Source of the DNA: Callaeas wilsoni
Lineage: Eukaryota > Chordata > Aves > Passeriformes > Callaeidae
DNA: 64,000 bases
Assembly (NCBI GenBank): GCA_013398955.1
Contig: VWPU01017667.1
Location: 1 to 64,000 of the forward strand
Direction of reading: 5' to 3'
Under the pieces are notes generated by a model. It saw nothing but the letters and a program-made list of their open reading frames with translations. It did not search any database and was not told the origin of the DNA. Positions 1 to 12,633 of this stretch are shown here, piece after piece (the stretch's first letter is position 1; each line of letters opens with the position of its first letter). The translations under genes were made by a program, and so were the position numbers.

Positions 1-307
1 GGGGGCGCGCACGGCGGGCGCGGGGGCGTGCACGCCGTTGCCAAGCGGCGAGTTCCGGCCGCCGTAGGTAATGGCGGGGCCGGGACGGGCGGGATGGGGC
101 GAACGAGCCGGGCAGGGAGAGCGGGAGGGAGCGAGCAGCGCTACAGCCCTTCCCAGGACAGCGGCGGGCGGAAGGGGAACCGGCGCCCGGAGGCTCTGGC
201 CCGGAGCCGGCGGAGGCCGGTGTTAGCACCGCCGCTGGGGCGGGGCGGGGCGGGCGCAGCGCCGCGGGTGGCGGCACCGGCTGGGGAGGGAGCGGGGCTT
301 GGCCAGG
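1..307 (+). other. BABAM2: putative non-coding first exon of BABAM2 (boundaries uncertain)
   Basis: Exon 2 begins with an acceptor 27 bases before the start codon, so at least one upstream 5'-UTR exon is required. The best donor in the CpG island is AGG|GTGAGC at 307/308. A weaker alternative is TAG|GTAATG at 67/68. The 307 donor sits at or just before the start of a CR1 fragment, so it might even be partly CR1-derived. The left limit given is only the window edge. If transcription starts far enough left, the exon carries upstream ATGs, for example a 51-codon frame at 71-226. Confidence 0.4.
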
Positions 308-310
308 GTG
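1..310 (+). promoter_or_regulatory. BABAM2: CpG-island promoter of BABAM2
   Basis: The first 310 bases are very GC-rich and dense in CpG, in sharp contrast to the AT-rich remainder. Tandem GC boxes (Sp1 type, GGGGCGGGGC) lie at about 237-255, an ETS-type core TTCCGG at 53-58, and a YY1-like ATGGCGG at 71-77. There is no obvious TATA box, which fits a housekeeping promoter. In mammals BABAM2 sits head to head with RBKS, so the island may be bidirectional and continue left of the window. I see no RBKS coding sequence here. Transcription start sites cannot be placed by eye. Confidence 0.8.
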
Positions 311-562
311 AGCCCGGAACGAGACCGATGGACGAGAAGTTCCCCCTGAACGTGGGAAAGAGCTTCTTTGCTTTGTGGGTCACCGAGCACTGGAACAGAT
401 TGTCCAGAGAGGGTTTGGAGTCTCCATCACTGGAGATATTAAAGATCTGCCTGGACACAATCCTGTGCCGTGTGCTTTAGGATGACCCTGCTGGAGCAGG
501 GAGGTTGGTCCAAATGACCCGCTGCGGTCCTTCCCAGCCTTACCCATTCTGAGATTCTGGGC
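300..562 (+). mobile_element. CR1 LINE 3' fragment, plus strand, against the CpG island
   Basis: A 5'-truncated CR1 retrotransposon in sense orientation. The translation at about 330-478 reads as the end of CR1 ORF2 (TEHWNRL...ESPSLEI...LD..LC..L pattern) and stops at 478-480. It is followed by the CR1 3' UTR (a 'gaccctgctggagcaggg' box near 483) and a degenerate ATTCTGAGATTCTGGG tail at 545-560. The left limit is unclear: 300-330 can also be aligned loosely to CR1 with a deletion. Several differences from the consensus indicate an old copy. Confidence 0.85.
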
Positions 563-3436
563 GTTCTTCGTGCCAGGGCTTAGGTAACTTCGGCGTTTAC
601 CCGGGGTTCCGCAGATCCACATTGCTGATCGCATTCCATGGATGGGTTCGGGCACGGCTGCAGGAGGCCGCGGTCCTGGGTCCCCTCCTTTCCCCACTCA
701 CACCCAGGCACAAGTTCCTGCCACCCACCCCCAAAGTGAAAACCACACAACCAGCTTGCCGACGGCCACGCCAAGAAGGTTAGACAGGAAAGGTCCTGTC
801 ACGCTTCCAGCTTTCCATCACAATAGTCACCTTTTCCTTTTTCAAGCTTCATGTAATGCTCCTAGTGGTATGGCCGGTGGTGGAAGGACAGAGTATCTTG
901 CATCCGGACTCTCTCCGGTGCCCAAAGCAGTGGCCAGGACTTCATGGTTACTGTGAAGCCTGTGTAACATTAGCCTGAAGTCACAGTGATAGCCAGCTGA
1001 ATCTAAGAGGATTCAACTGTTAGTTTGTTTGCTTCTTTCAAGGGTTTTGTTTTGGGAGGGAAACGGTCCAGTGAATTTTGTTTTTCTTAATTCCCTTGAG
1101 TTTGTTTGTGTTCAGTTTCCAGTACTGTGGGAAACTTAAGCTGAGGAAAAAAAAATGTGTATGACAACCGAAACTTAGGAAACTGGTACAAATTGTGTTC
1201 TAGTTTGTAAAGCCCTTTGTTTACAAAATAAATCAGTGAGTTTACTTGATAGCAACCCTTTAAGTATTGTGTATTTGGCTTGTTAAATAGAAGGTATTGT
1301 GGTTTTAAAAAATGATGCAATAAAATACGGAAAAATGCCAAACAGTCATTTAAATCTTGTTATGACAATATCTGCAAATTTTATTAACAAAAAGGTAAGG
1401 AATCTCATTTTAAAGTTCATTTTGGAAGGTGCATCTATTCAGCTGTGATCACCACGTGTATCATGTCTCACAGTTTCACCCTCATAACACTTGGAGTCCC
1501 CTTAAAATGTGTCATTATCAGAACCAGTTCTGAGATCTTCGTGTATAACTTCAGGATTGCTAGAAGGATAGCTTGTTTTTCAGCATGTTCTTGTGGTTTA
1601 AGAAGTTCTTACCTTTATCAGTCCAGCTGCCCCCTGCTTGAAATTACTTTTCCCTACAGCAGGGCTGGCAGACTGAAGTATGTGCCCTGTTGTAACCACT
1701 CTTGTGCAAAGTATTTTAGCTTAAACTAATTTTTATTAGCGGTTCAATCTAAGCCATTGGACTTTGCATTGAAATATGTCAAGTATGGGCTTGTGTCCTC
1801 TCAGTCCCTCTGGGGAAGAATAAAGGTGAGTAGGCAGAAATTTTTAGTAGAAAAGTAGCAAACCAGAGGTTGTATCTTAAATTGCTGTCGGTGTTTGCTA
1901 AACAAACTTAAGTTGCTCAATTGTCAATTAAACAAACCGTGTATGGGAACACGTTATGTGTCAGGGCATGGATACTTAGTCTTCAGCTTCTTCATTGCCA
2001 TAAAATGTAGGAGCCAGTGCATTAAAGATAATTACTATTTTTAGGAAGTTTTACTTTATTAGTCTTTCTGTTTGCTGTGAAGTGCCTGGCCTTTGCTTTA
2101 TTAAGATACATTCCGAATAGCTAGGACAAACACTCTTGAGAGTTGCTTCCTGCTACTCCAGTGTGAATGGCTTTCGTGAGAACAGCATGTGAAATTTAAC
2201 ATTGCTCCCAGTTAGAGAGATTTAGTAGACTTTGTAGAATATCCATTAGTTACTAATTAATGCTTGTAAACTGAGTGTGAGAAACAACAGAAAATTGCAG
2301 TTATTGCCATGAGTTGTTCACACTCTTGTTATAGAACACTTACTAATACAGCAGTCCATATGCAGCATTTTTAAGAAAGTGAAAGCAGTGTGTATTGGTG
2401 TTCTTCAATTAAATTGTTATTTTTAAAAATATTTTTTAATGCTAAGGGTTTATGTGTGAGCTCTTCTGTCCCACTTATCAGTGGCAAGTTCATGTTACCT
2501 TCAGTCATTTACAGCCGTGTTTTCCAAAACTGCCAAGTTCAGTTAATTTTCATATGAAGCTCTGTGCCTTAGAATGTGATGAAATATGTTAACATTTTAA
2601 TGGGTTGGTTACTCTTGTTTTCTCCCACTTCTACCACAACAACAGTCTGTTGTTGTCCATGTACTCTAGTCTTTTCATGGTGCAATGAATTAAAATGTGT
2701 GTATGCTCAATTTCTGCATTTCACCTAGAAAGCAGCAATGGCCCAATTGATTTAGCATAAGGTCATGCAATTGCAAGCACTTCTGAACGAGCTGTGCTTA
2801 AAGTGTGTGTATATCAGCTTCCTAATCTGTTACGTGAAGGAAGATCAAGATGCCTTTCAAAGAGTATGGTGATACCACTGAAAGAGAAGCAGTGTTAGCT
2901 TTTAAAAGGCAACATGAAGTGCTATTAATTGCAACCTAATGTAGTAGAAAAGTAATACTGATTATAGGCACACTAGTGCTCTTAGAAATTGCAGGTGAGA
3001 ATACAGCGAGGACTCAAACCCCTGGGCCCATTGCAGTTAAGTCCCACCGATTTCAGGGGAAGCGGGACAAGTGTGACCTGTCAATTACAGACTGGCTGGG
3101 AATGCCCACAAGAACGGCTAGGCTCTGAAGTGTCAGAGTAGCCCTCAGTTTTATTTCTCTTTCTCAGACGGACAGGGCCTTCATTAAAGGTCCTTAGGAC
3201 ATAATTCTGGCTTTATGTTGATACTGAATAAATACGCTTCATTGAATGTTGCAGAGGTGGGAGGAAAAAAACCTACCTGTGTTTATTTTTTCTTTATAAA
3301 CCTGTGCACACTTCAGTTACTCTGCATTCCTGATCTTTTGCAGGCTTACCTTTTTTTCTGTTGATGTTTGCAGAGTAGATGTGAATCTACATGAAATAAA
3401 TAGGATATTTTAAAATTTTATTTTCTCCCTTTGCAG
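308..3436 (+). other. BABAM2: BABAM2 intron 1
   Basis: About 3.1 kb between the putative first exon and exon 2. The acceptor is a pyrimidine tract ending TTTGCAG at 3430-3436. Apart from the CR1 copy at its start it looks like single-copy AT-rich sequence. No conserved reading frame or RNA gene could be recognised. Confidence 0.6.
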
Positions 3437-3463
3437 CTCAAGACGAAGGAGGAACATACTAAA
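3437..3463 (+). other. BABAM2: 5' UTR part of BABAM2 exon 2
   Basis: Twenty-seven bases from the acceptor (TTTGCAG|CTCAAG) to the start codon. They contain no ATG and no stop in the main frame. Bases -3 to -1 before the start are AAA, so the key purine at -3 is present, but +4 is T. Confidence 0.85.
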
Positions 3464-3591
3464 ATGTCACCTGAAGTGGCCTTGAACAGAATTTCTCCAG
3501 CACTTTCACCCTTCATTTCCAGTGTGGTCAGAAATGGAAAAGTAGGACTAGATGCTACTAATTGTTTACGGATTACAGACTTGAAGTCTGG
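3464..3591 (+). CDS. BABAM2: BABAM2 coding exon 2 (residues 1-43, start codon)
   Basis: The exon encodes the N-terminus, starting [17 protein letters not shown] and ending ...[10 protein letters not shown], with 42 full codons plus two bases (phase 2). The start is chosen because the sequence matches the known vertebrate BRE N-terminus from its first residue and an A lies at -3. The donor is G|GTGAGT at 3591/3592, a near-perfect match to U1 snRNA. From memory, human has Met at residue 13 where this sequence has Ala; otherwise this exon looks identical. The residues lead into the N-terminal UEV-like fold, which lacks a catalytic cysteine and acts as a scaffold in the BRCA1-A and BRISC complexes. 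No signal peptide or membrane segment is visible. Confidence 0.97.
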
Positions 3592-3695
3592 GTGAGTTCC
3601 TCATCCAAAAAGAACGCCCAACCCCTCACAGTTGTCTTTTCAGAACTGAGTTTTATTAGGTTCATGTGTTTAAGTATTTCGAATGCAGCTGGAGT

Positions 3696-3719
3696 TGACA
3701 TACTAGCTGACATACTAGC
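3696..3719 (+). repeat. 12-base direct duplication in tandem
   Basis: The unit TGACATACTAGC occurs twice back to back with no mismatch, about 105 bases after the exon 2 donor. It is a small replication-slippage type duplication with no evident function. Confidence 0.8.
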
Positions 3720-6700
3720 TACATTATTTTCTGTCTTGCTACCATTTTGTAGTTTGGGAGACTAAATTTGTCATATTTTTGGCAATAATAATCTTGTTAA
3801 AACACTTTCATTGCTGCCACTTGATAGTGCTGGTTTTCAGCAGTGAGATAGTTACACTTTTTTCTGTTGTTTATCACTTGCTTACTTGATCTTCTCTATA
3901 AACCAAAAATTGAAAGACATATTTGTGTGACCTTACCTGTAGTCATGAATTTGCCAAACCAGAAGAAAAACTAACTTTTCCTTTATCTGGCCTCCCTCAA
4001 GTTCAGTACATCAAGTGGCTATAGGGCCCAGAGTCTGAAGTAAGCCAAACCGCTCCTTTTATTTTAATTCTAGAAGCGTTCAGATTAGTTTTCAGGTAGT
4101 AATAGAATTTTGGGATTTGCATATAAAAACAGACTTTGGTGTATAACCTCTGTGAATAATACATGAGGAGAGTGAAATGTTCAGATGACAAATGTCAGAA
4201 ATTGCTTTATTCTTATAGAGTTGGGCATCTAACAGCATCTTTTTGATTCAGTTTTTTTCTTTTTTTTGGTCCAGGAGCTCAGAGCCTGAAATTACTTTTG
4301 CTTTAGATATACAAATCATCTTGTTTGTACAAACTACTGCTTTGTGTATTGTTTTGAATGATAGCATAATAAAAATAACAAAAGATGTTCAGAACCACCA
4401 CAAATCACTGTTGTTTAAAATACACTTCTGCTGAAAACTTTGTTTAATGTGCTTCTGAAGGCTATTTTATTATGGTTTCATGAAAAGCTTCGGAGGTGCT
4501 TCTCTGGTTGTAACAATGCCTTTTCAGGAAGGAGGTTTGCATTCTAGGATTAGTTTGAAAGGAACCATTCCCTCCCTGTGAGGTGCTGGGATAGAGTACA
4601 GATTTACTTGGAGGTCTAAGAAGCCATGACTTTGTTATTAGTGTTGACTGGCTTGACATTTAGGCTTGCAAATTACATAAGACAGGCTGAGCAGTTTTGC
4701 ATCTGCTGTTGTCATTTCATGCTAGATCTTGCTTTCTCTTGGAGTAGTCTTCTAGGAAAGCTGAGATGGGAGCTATCTTACATTTTTCCAATTGAAATCT
4801 AAGAGAAAGGAATACATAGAAAAGTAGAGAGAAAACACAACTGTTTGTTAGGAGGTAGGTAAGGGGTTTGCTCTCTACCCACTGACTGTTTATGCTGCCT
4901 GCCTTTAAAGTAAGAGATTAAAATAATAAAAAGCAGTGTTTTCTAGCTGAGTCTTTTCAGGGGTATTTTTAATAGATATCTAAAGTTTTTGGCCACTGAT
5001 CCTGCCAAGATCTTGTATTTGCTTTGTTAAAACCTGAATGTTTTCCAAGAGTTTATTCTTTAAAAAACTGAAAGCTGCCAGCAGCTGCACCTGTCACTCA
5101 AACCCAGTGATTCAAATTGTATAGTAACTCTGTTGAACGTGGAGTTTACAAACAAGTACAGCACCTGACAGAGGTTGTCTCATAGCTTCTTTAAAGACAC
5201 TGGCCCACCTAAAGGCACGTGTTAGAAATACTTTTTTCCTTGTTCTGGAACATAAGCATGAACTTCATTCTTTATGTTGGGTCTTTTTTTTGGCTTGAGG
5301 TTGTTAGGAGATGGAGGCAGGATAATCAAGATTCTTCATTTATTTCAGAATTATTTTTGAGGTTTTCTTTTTTTGGTACAACTAGTTTCTTAAAATCATT
5401 GTTGTAAACAGTATTAATTAACAATTGCTTGAAATTTCTTTGAAATGTAGATTTCATGGGTGTGTTTTTAGGAAAGATTTTTGTCTGTTACAAATAAATT
5501 GTTGGTTGTTTATAAGAGAAAATTTTGAATTCATGCATCAGTGTGGAAATACAAAATTCTTGCAATTTAGTGCTTTATGCTGTTGCTAAACTGGTAAACA
5601 AGGCAAAATTACTTACCATAAGATGGATGAATTATAGCATTACAGAGATGTCTCTTCCATAACTCAGGACTATTTCAGTGGTCTTTAACCTTTGATGCAG
5701 GAGTTCTTTGATACTCCACAGACTTTCTCAGAGTCTCATGTCAGCTGATAAATAATAAAATCCCCAACCCATAGCCTTGTTAGTAGATTTAAATTTGTTG
5801 CCGGATACTGACAGTAGAAAAAAACTTAGTAGGGCTTTGAGAGTTCAAAAATGAATTGAAGGCCATTGGCCTACTCTCCTCCCCTGTCCTCACATCACGA
5901 GATTGTCCAAACCCCTGTATACTTTCACTTTCATTATGCTTTTTTAAAAGGAAACAAAATAATGAAGACAAAATAATCAGTGGACGTAAATATAGGTGAT
6001 ATCAGCATGAAGAAATGGAATCATAAGGCCATTGAAGTTGCGCATAAATGGGAAGAAAATGAGGAGAACTATTTTTAGAGAAATGGGCATGAAGTTCAGG
6101 ATGTCAATTGCAAAACTCCCTTCAGTTTCAATGGGTTGAAATCAGGCTTTAAACTTAGAAAGTGGAACCAGGCAGGATAGGCAGAGCTGCTAGATTAAAT
6201 GTTTGAAATTAGATAAAGAGCAGTTCTTGTTCTCAAATGAATAGGACCACTTGGGAGTACTATCAGTTCAGAAACTTTGCTTTTGAATGGTAATTGTACG
6301 TTTATTGACACATGAAAGGGGTTGTACACACGCTAATCTAGGCTTTTAAAACCCTAGCCTAGCTTATTACAGAACATGCAAATACTTTCTGCTTTAACTG
6401 GTGTGTTACGTGGAAGATTTTTAATAATAAATAAATAAATACAACTTTACTGTAATCTTTGAAAGTTAAAATATTTAAGGTAATCACCTCAATAGCTATT
6501 AATTTTGAAAACAGAAGCATCTGTAAGTTTCTAGGGAGGAGCTATATGGTTGCTCCACTGTCACATACCACACTGTTATTCTTAGAGAAAATTAGGAGTT
6601 ACTGTTATTACACCCCTTCCCTAATGAACCAGTGCTTTACAATGTATAGCAAAATAAAATGTTCAAACTGAAGATCCATCCATTCTCACTTCTTAGGTTT

Positions 6701-9700
6701 TAGAAACAGGAGCTGTGGTTAACAAGGAGTGATGGTAACATACTGAATAAAGTAGTGTTTCTTAGGCCTTGCCCACTCAGAGCCTTGGTTTTGACTTTCT
6801 CAGAAGTGGACAGTATTTCCTTTCTGTTTCACCAGTAGAAGATCAACTTACAGATTTTAGCCTATCATGTCAGTTGATTTTGATTTGTAAATGGCAAGCA
6901 TATTAAGCCTTTAATTATTTGAAAAATCAATCCATATGTCGGATAGTTTTAGTAAGGAACTTGTTTTGCACTTGTTCTGACTTATTGCTGAGATTGACAA
7001 CTTTTGTTGTGTTTTATAAACTGTATTAAAGAGCTGATGTTAGATGTATGAAGTATGATGATATGTTAATTTGCTTTGCTTTCAAGTGTGGGAGGGAAAT
7101 ATGTCATAGTAAGGAAATCCTATTGTTTTGCAGTCTTTGAGTATGTAAATGTTTTATAATAATATGTTACAGTTTCATAATGTCTGTGTGTTTTACAAAC
7201 TTATTAGACAGTACCAGTCTCATAAGACACTTACATATATTTACATCTATGATTAGGATATTCAGGACCAAGTGCTATTTATAGAATTTATATGGCCCCT
7301 GCTGATGCAGACCCCCGAACAGAGGTCAGCAATATGGCATGACAGGAAAGAAAGAAACTCTTCAACAGAAATACTAATAAAAGGTTAGGTGGCCAAGTTT
7401 TCTTGTAAATAGGGCCCCACAGTGAACAAAAGTAGAACTGGCATGTAAGGTCACATCTGAAATATAGCACCTTTAGCAGCATTGATTCTGGTGATAAGAA
7501 AACCCTGGCAGGCATCTCTGTTGCAGTAATAAAAGACATTCTTCAAGATGCAGAGTGGATGAAAGCATTTTTAACTCTTGCATAGGATATTACTTTGTTC
7601 TAGACCCAAAGAAAATACTGCTGCCAATTGAGCCAATGCCATTTATTGTATCATTCAGTTAATCTCTACTAGTGTCTCTTTGAAATACTGACCCATCTTA
7701 ATTAGATATTAAAATCTACTCATAACCAACTGAATTGTGGCTGAGGCATTTTTCTTAGCATTTACACATATAATCATGGGAAAGATGTTGAATAGGGAAA
7801 AGTGATTATTATGTAGATTTAGAAATAGAGGATATTTTCCTATGTGAAGGGTGTTTAATTGTTGTATAATGTAGAATCCAGTTATTTGAGAGACTGCTGC
7901 TTTTCCTATGGTGCGTTACAAGAGTGAAAGACATAGTTGTGGTGGTCATTGCCTTTGAGAACTCTTTTTTTCCCCTACAGCTGTTCATCAGGGCCCATGC
8001 TTGAGCTTCAAATTATGCTGCAAGCCTATTCTTACTCAACAAACTTGATTTTGTTTTTTAAATTACTTTGATGTGTTCCACCAGGCAAAATTTCAAAATG
8101 AATACAGTGATTTAAAGCTGCATATATTAAGATTCTATTTTTTCAGATATCCACTCATAACAAAATTTAAAATTTCATACTTATATGGTTATTTGTTCCA
8201 TATTTATGAGAAGATTAATTGTGGAATTTTTATGTAAGTGATTTGTAGTAAACCATGTTAGTATTTTGTTCTTTTCACTTGTCCTATTCACTATTGATTT
8301 CTGCCTCTCTGCTTGATACTGAGCTATGTGTGCAAGTAGTTATGTTCCTGAAAGAAACCTATATGAAGAGTGGTCAAAAGAATGTAATTATTTCTGGAGT
8401 AAATTTCAACATAAAAATTTATTATCAAGGTGTAATAAGATATTTATAACTTTATTGCCCTGCTTCCTAGGGAGCAGTGATGATTTACTTTTTTTATCAA
8501 GTAGACTGCAATATGCTTTGGTATTTCCCTTTCTTTTGGTCATTTCCCTTTTTAAAGTAAATATGCATTTTTATGTGCATATTTTGTGAAATAATGTTGA
8601 TTTTAGCTGTGAAATACTATTACAGTACTATAGCAGTTATTTAAAGCTTTTGCTTGATCTTTTGCTTTAGATTAATTTAAAGTGAAAGATTCTACTACAA
8701 TTACTTGAGGAAGGTTCATATCCATCATTCACATTGGTGTCTGTAGGTAATTTTTTTAACATCTGTTTACATTTTGTTTATATATAAAGTCTGATGAATC
8801 TGACTCTTCTGAACACAAGTACTATGAAAAGCTGTTTTAAAAAATAGCTATGTTTTGTGTAAAATGTGTACTTGAAAGGATGTGGCAGTTTCTAGGAGAA
8901 GTGTGACCTTATGAGTCCTTTACTGCTATACTGGGTAAGTTGTGAACTATTACCTTTTCACAAAGTAGGCTGTTTCATTCCAGTTTCTGATGACAAATAC
9001 ATTTCTTCACTGCAAAGAATCTTACTACTAGAAGTTTGTTATCTCTCAAGTAAAATGTAAAAGGCTGAAGCTCTGATGGGGCAATTTGATAGAGTTGGTC
9101 CTGTGGAGTAGCACTTGCTACTTCGAACGGCAATTTTTCTGTGCTGGTTAAAAAAGACTTGACTGTCTCCAAGATTGCACTCTCTACTGCATTTGCTTCT
9201 GAATGATGAAAAAACAAAGGCAAAATGTCTGTCTGGTAAAAGGTCAAAAGTGTAGGGCATACATTTGGCAACGGTTTTGTAAATATTCTCCACAATGTTT
9301 GGCATTCTTTTTACACCAGTTTTAAACAAGGTACTGGAAGTTGTTCAGAATAAAAAAGTTTGTGTTTGTCAGTTTCAAGTGCTACGGGGAGAAAAAGGAT
9401 TTTAAAAAGTAAAGGTAGCACTAGATAATTGCAGTAACTTGGGCTCTCATTTAAAAGACTACATGTATTTTCCTGAGATTTTTTCCATTTAAATACTGCA
9501 GAATATGTCTTTGCTGGTATTTTTAGATAGGAACAGTGAGTAGCTTCCTCTTGTTTGACCTTGAAGAAGGTGAATGCCATTTTATTATTAAATAAAAATG
9601 AGAAGAAACTATTTGATACAGCTGTTTCTTTTCTGAGTGAAGAGAGTATCATATGATTTAGTACCAATACATGTGCCAAATGCTGTTGGAAAGGCGTACC

Positions 9701-11158
9701 TTGACAAGGTGTTTAGATGTGGTTTTCCTATCCGTATCTTGGGAATTCATTGAACATTTCTTGAAAATGGGGCTTATGTTAGTGTAGGTCTATGCCTAGG
9801 TCTTTCTGTTGTAACAGATGTCGCTTATCTCTTTGCACTGTGCATCACTTCAGGAAAAAAAAAACTCTTAAGATAGCTAAAATCTAATAATTGGTATCCA
9901 GTCCAATTTCTTCACTTCCAAATCCTTGCATTTGTTTAATGTGAACTGAACAGATCTCTAGCATGCCATGTGTCTTGGATGCATTTTGCATTTCACCAGA
10001 AGCTGAGAACAACTCACTTATTTTTTTCCCTTCTGCTTAGTAGAGAATACTTTCCTGGATAGCTGGTCATTAAATTCTTCCAGTCTTATATATGCAGTTA
10101 TTTCTTGTATGCCTGATTCTCTCATATGCATGCATGTATACATGGCATAACATTAAAAAGCTAATGTACACTTGTGATGAAGCTGAAGCAAAATATTACG
10201 AATTTTTCTTTTAGCCTTTTTGTTGCAGACATTGTCTGATGAGATTAGGGGCTTTAAAAGCATGGGGGATGATCAGAGGCTTTGTCCTGACAGACCAGTA
10301 TGCAACAGTGTTGAAGATCATTCTCTAGCAGTGTGCAAAATAAGAATGAATTATGAAATGTAATAATTATTTTTAATCTGTTTCTTGAGATATGATCTTA
10401 GGTATTTACCTGGCATTGCACTGCCCAGTGTAGACATTCTTTGAAGCAGCTATTCTCTAACTGAAAGTGAGCATCTAAAAAGAATACTTAGAGCTGTATC
10501 AGAGTTTCGTTTGCTCTTGAAGTTGATCTTTTTATTGAAGACACTAAGTTGAGTCCATGAGGTTAAAGTAAGCCTCCTAACTAATCCATAGAAAAGTAAA
10601 AGTCAATAAAAGGGAACATACTTATTTTGTCTTTCCTGAGAGAAGGGAATTTGTGTCTGAGGCAAACCACTCCACAGTGTCAGCCACAGGTTCTTTTCTC
10701 TGTAATCTGTGTTATATGACTGAAAGAACAAAATTAGACCACTATGACTGAATATTTTTATTATTGTACAGTAAAAGAATCCTAATGATAAAACTGAGTT
10801 AATTAGGGGAAATTGCAGAATTTCGTTATGGGAAAGAGACACCAAAAAAAGCCAAATATAAAGCTCTCTAAACTTACATTGCCTAAAAAACCCAACCCCA
10901 GATTCCTGTGCATCAATAATATCTTTAAACCAAAAATACGACAGAGTAATGACTGCTCTGTTTTGGATGGTCAGTTCTTTTTTCACTAGAAAAACCTGAT
11001 TAGATTGGTCTTGTTTATAGTTAAGGCTACCAGTGACCTTTCAAAATGCCTCCCAATTTATATTATTTCTTTCTGTCTTTTCTACTGCTTCCTCTGGAAT
11101 GTTGGTTTCAGTCTCTTCAGTAAAAGTTTGTGGGTTTTTTGTGCACTTCAGCCATGGA

Positions 11159-11178
11159 TTTTTTTTTTTTTTTTTTTT
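11159..11178 (+). repeat. poly-T tract (20) followed by a G-rich run
   Basis: Twenty consecutive T on the sense strand, immediately followed by GGGGGCGGGTGG. It lies deep in intron 2, far from an acceptor, so it is unlikely to act as a polypyrimidine tract for a known exon. Confidence 0.9.
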
Positions 11179-12539
11179 GGGGGCGGGTGGTGTGAATAAT
11201 ACATTGTTTCATTTTCTTTGTTAAGAATTCTTTTGTGCTGACAATTTTTTGAACTTATAGATGATGATTATCTGTCCTGTTTTCCAGGCTGCCATAAGTG
11301 TTAGTCGTAAGCCTTAACTTAAACCCTATGAAAGCGATATGGTTTCAGGCCAACTGCAAACCAGCAGTGAAGACACTTAGAAGGAATAATTTCCTCTGAG
11401 ATTTCTAGTGATGTAGTGTCTTCTGTGTACATGACTTTCGTTGTTTTAGTTTTAACCTGTTGCACATAGGCAAAATTCCGTTTTATTAGATAGGTGCAGA
11501 AAGGGGGAGAACTTAGGGATGTAGGGGAGGTGCTGGAAGTGGCATAGAGACAGCTCAAGGCACCTGTGGTGGGCTGGAGACTCAGACTTACAAGAACTTA
11601 GGGTAGACTGGACCCTCTTTTCAATGGGATCTAAAGGTGACTGTGCTTAAAAATAGTCTCATCATTGCAGGAGGTCCTACATGGTTTTCTGTGCCTGTGA
11701 GGCTGATAAGAGATGAGCCAAGTCTAGCTCCTACTGTGATGCTGGGAGAAAACAATAAACTGGACTGTGAGGGCAAGGACAAGCATTTGCAGGGAAGAAG
11801 AGGATTTTTTTAACTGTCATGAAGAAAAATGTACATGGAGCTCCTTTCTTTAGGTATAGTTAGATGAGACCATAGGGAGAGTGATGCCTAATTTTATGCT
11901 TTATGGTGTAACCTTGAAAATAGTATTAGCACTGTTGAGGTGGCTGTGAACTGTGAGAATTAATGTGAGAATGAGAGAAAAACAAGGTGAGCTGAGGGGT
12001 TCTAGAGCGAGACTTCTGGAGAAAATGTAACATGCAGAGATGTGGGGCTTGCTTTCTGCAGGTGCAGTTGCATGGGGTGGTCTGTTGTAATTTTACCTAT
12101 GAATTTCCTTTTCTTTCTGATCTTTTTAGTCTACTGCATGTCTTTAATGTTGTAATTGATCTAAAATAATGCTAGAAATAGGAGAACTACTGATATTTTT
12201 ATTCAGGTATTACCTTTTCATAGGCTTTCTGCTGTGTCTCCAGTCTTGTCATATTTTATATAAATATACTTAATTTGTAGTTGCCCTTTTGAATATGTGT
12301 GCAACTGCAAAGTATGGATTTATGTTCTAAATGTGGTGATCCTTGCTTGACCTAACTTTTGTATCCAAAGAACTGAATTCATTGCTGTTGTACTAACATA
12401 AATTTCTTCCGAGAGTCTATAAATTAGGAAATCAGTTAATCTAAGTATCTGTGACCAAAAAGATCTAACACTCTGCAATTAGAAGAAAACTTAGAAAAAT
12501 AAATGTAAAAGACATAGGATCACTGGATCCCTCCTAATA

Positions 12540-12633
12540 TTCGTAGAATTGTAGAATGGTTTGGATTGGAAGGGCCCTTAAAGACCATCTCGCTCCAACC
12601 CCCCCCCCCATCCTGGGCAGGGATGTCACCCAT
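12540..12633 (-). mobile_element. CR1 LINE 3'-end fragment, minus strand
   Basis: Read on the plus strand, it begins with the reverse complement of the CR1 tail (GTAGAATTGTAGAATGGTTT), followed by the 'ggattggaagggcccttaa' and 'gaccatctcgctccaacc' boxes. Eleven C then precede 'tcctgggcagggatgtcacc'. The element is cut short on its 5' side, leaving under 100 bases. Antisense to BABAM2 within intron 2. Confidence 0.88.

Noticed and set aside
1..130. First exon of RBKS on the minus strand, expected head to head with BABAM2 in vertebrates
   Set aside because: No minus-strand frame here matches the ribokinase N-terminus. If present it lies left of the window.
28..480. 150-codon plus-strand frame starting in the CpG island
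   Set aside because: The first part is GC-rich promoter or 5' UTR sequence and the last 50 codons are the CR1 ORF2 end. It is a chance fusion, not a gene.
3010..3110. Possible ancient repeat with a GTCCCAC...GCGGGAC inverted pattern
   Set aside because: It resembles words seen in old reptile and bird repeats, but I could not name a family or set ends with any confidence.
8975..9679. Cluster of overlapping minus-strand open frames (106, 96 and 122 codons) in intron 2
   Set aside because: No recognisable domain and no coherent frame shared by the three. No splice or retroelement context was seen, so a stop-poor AT-rich region explains them.
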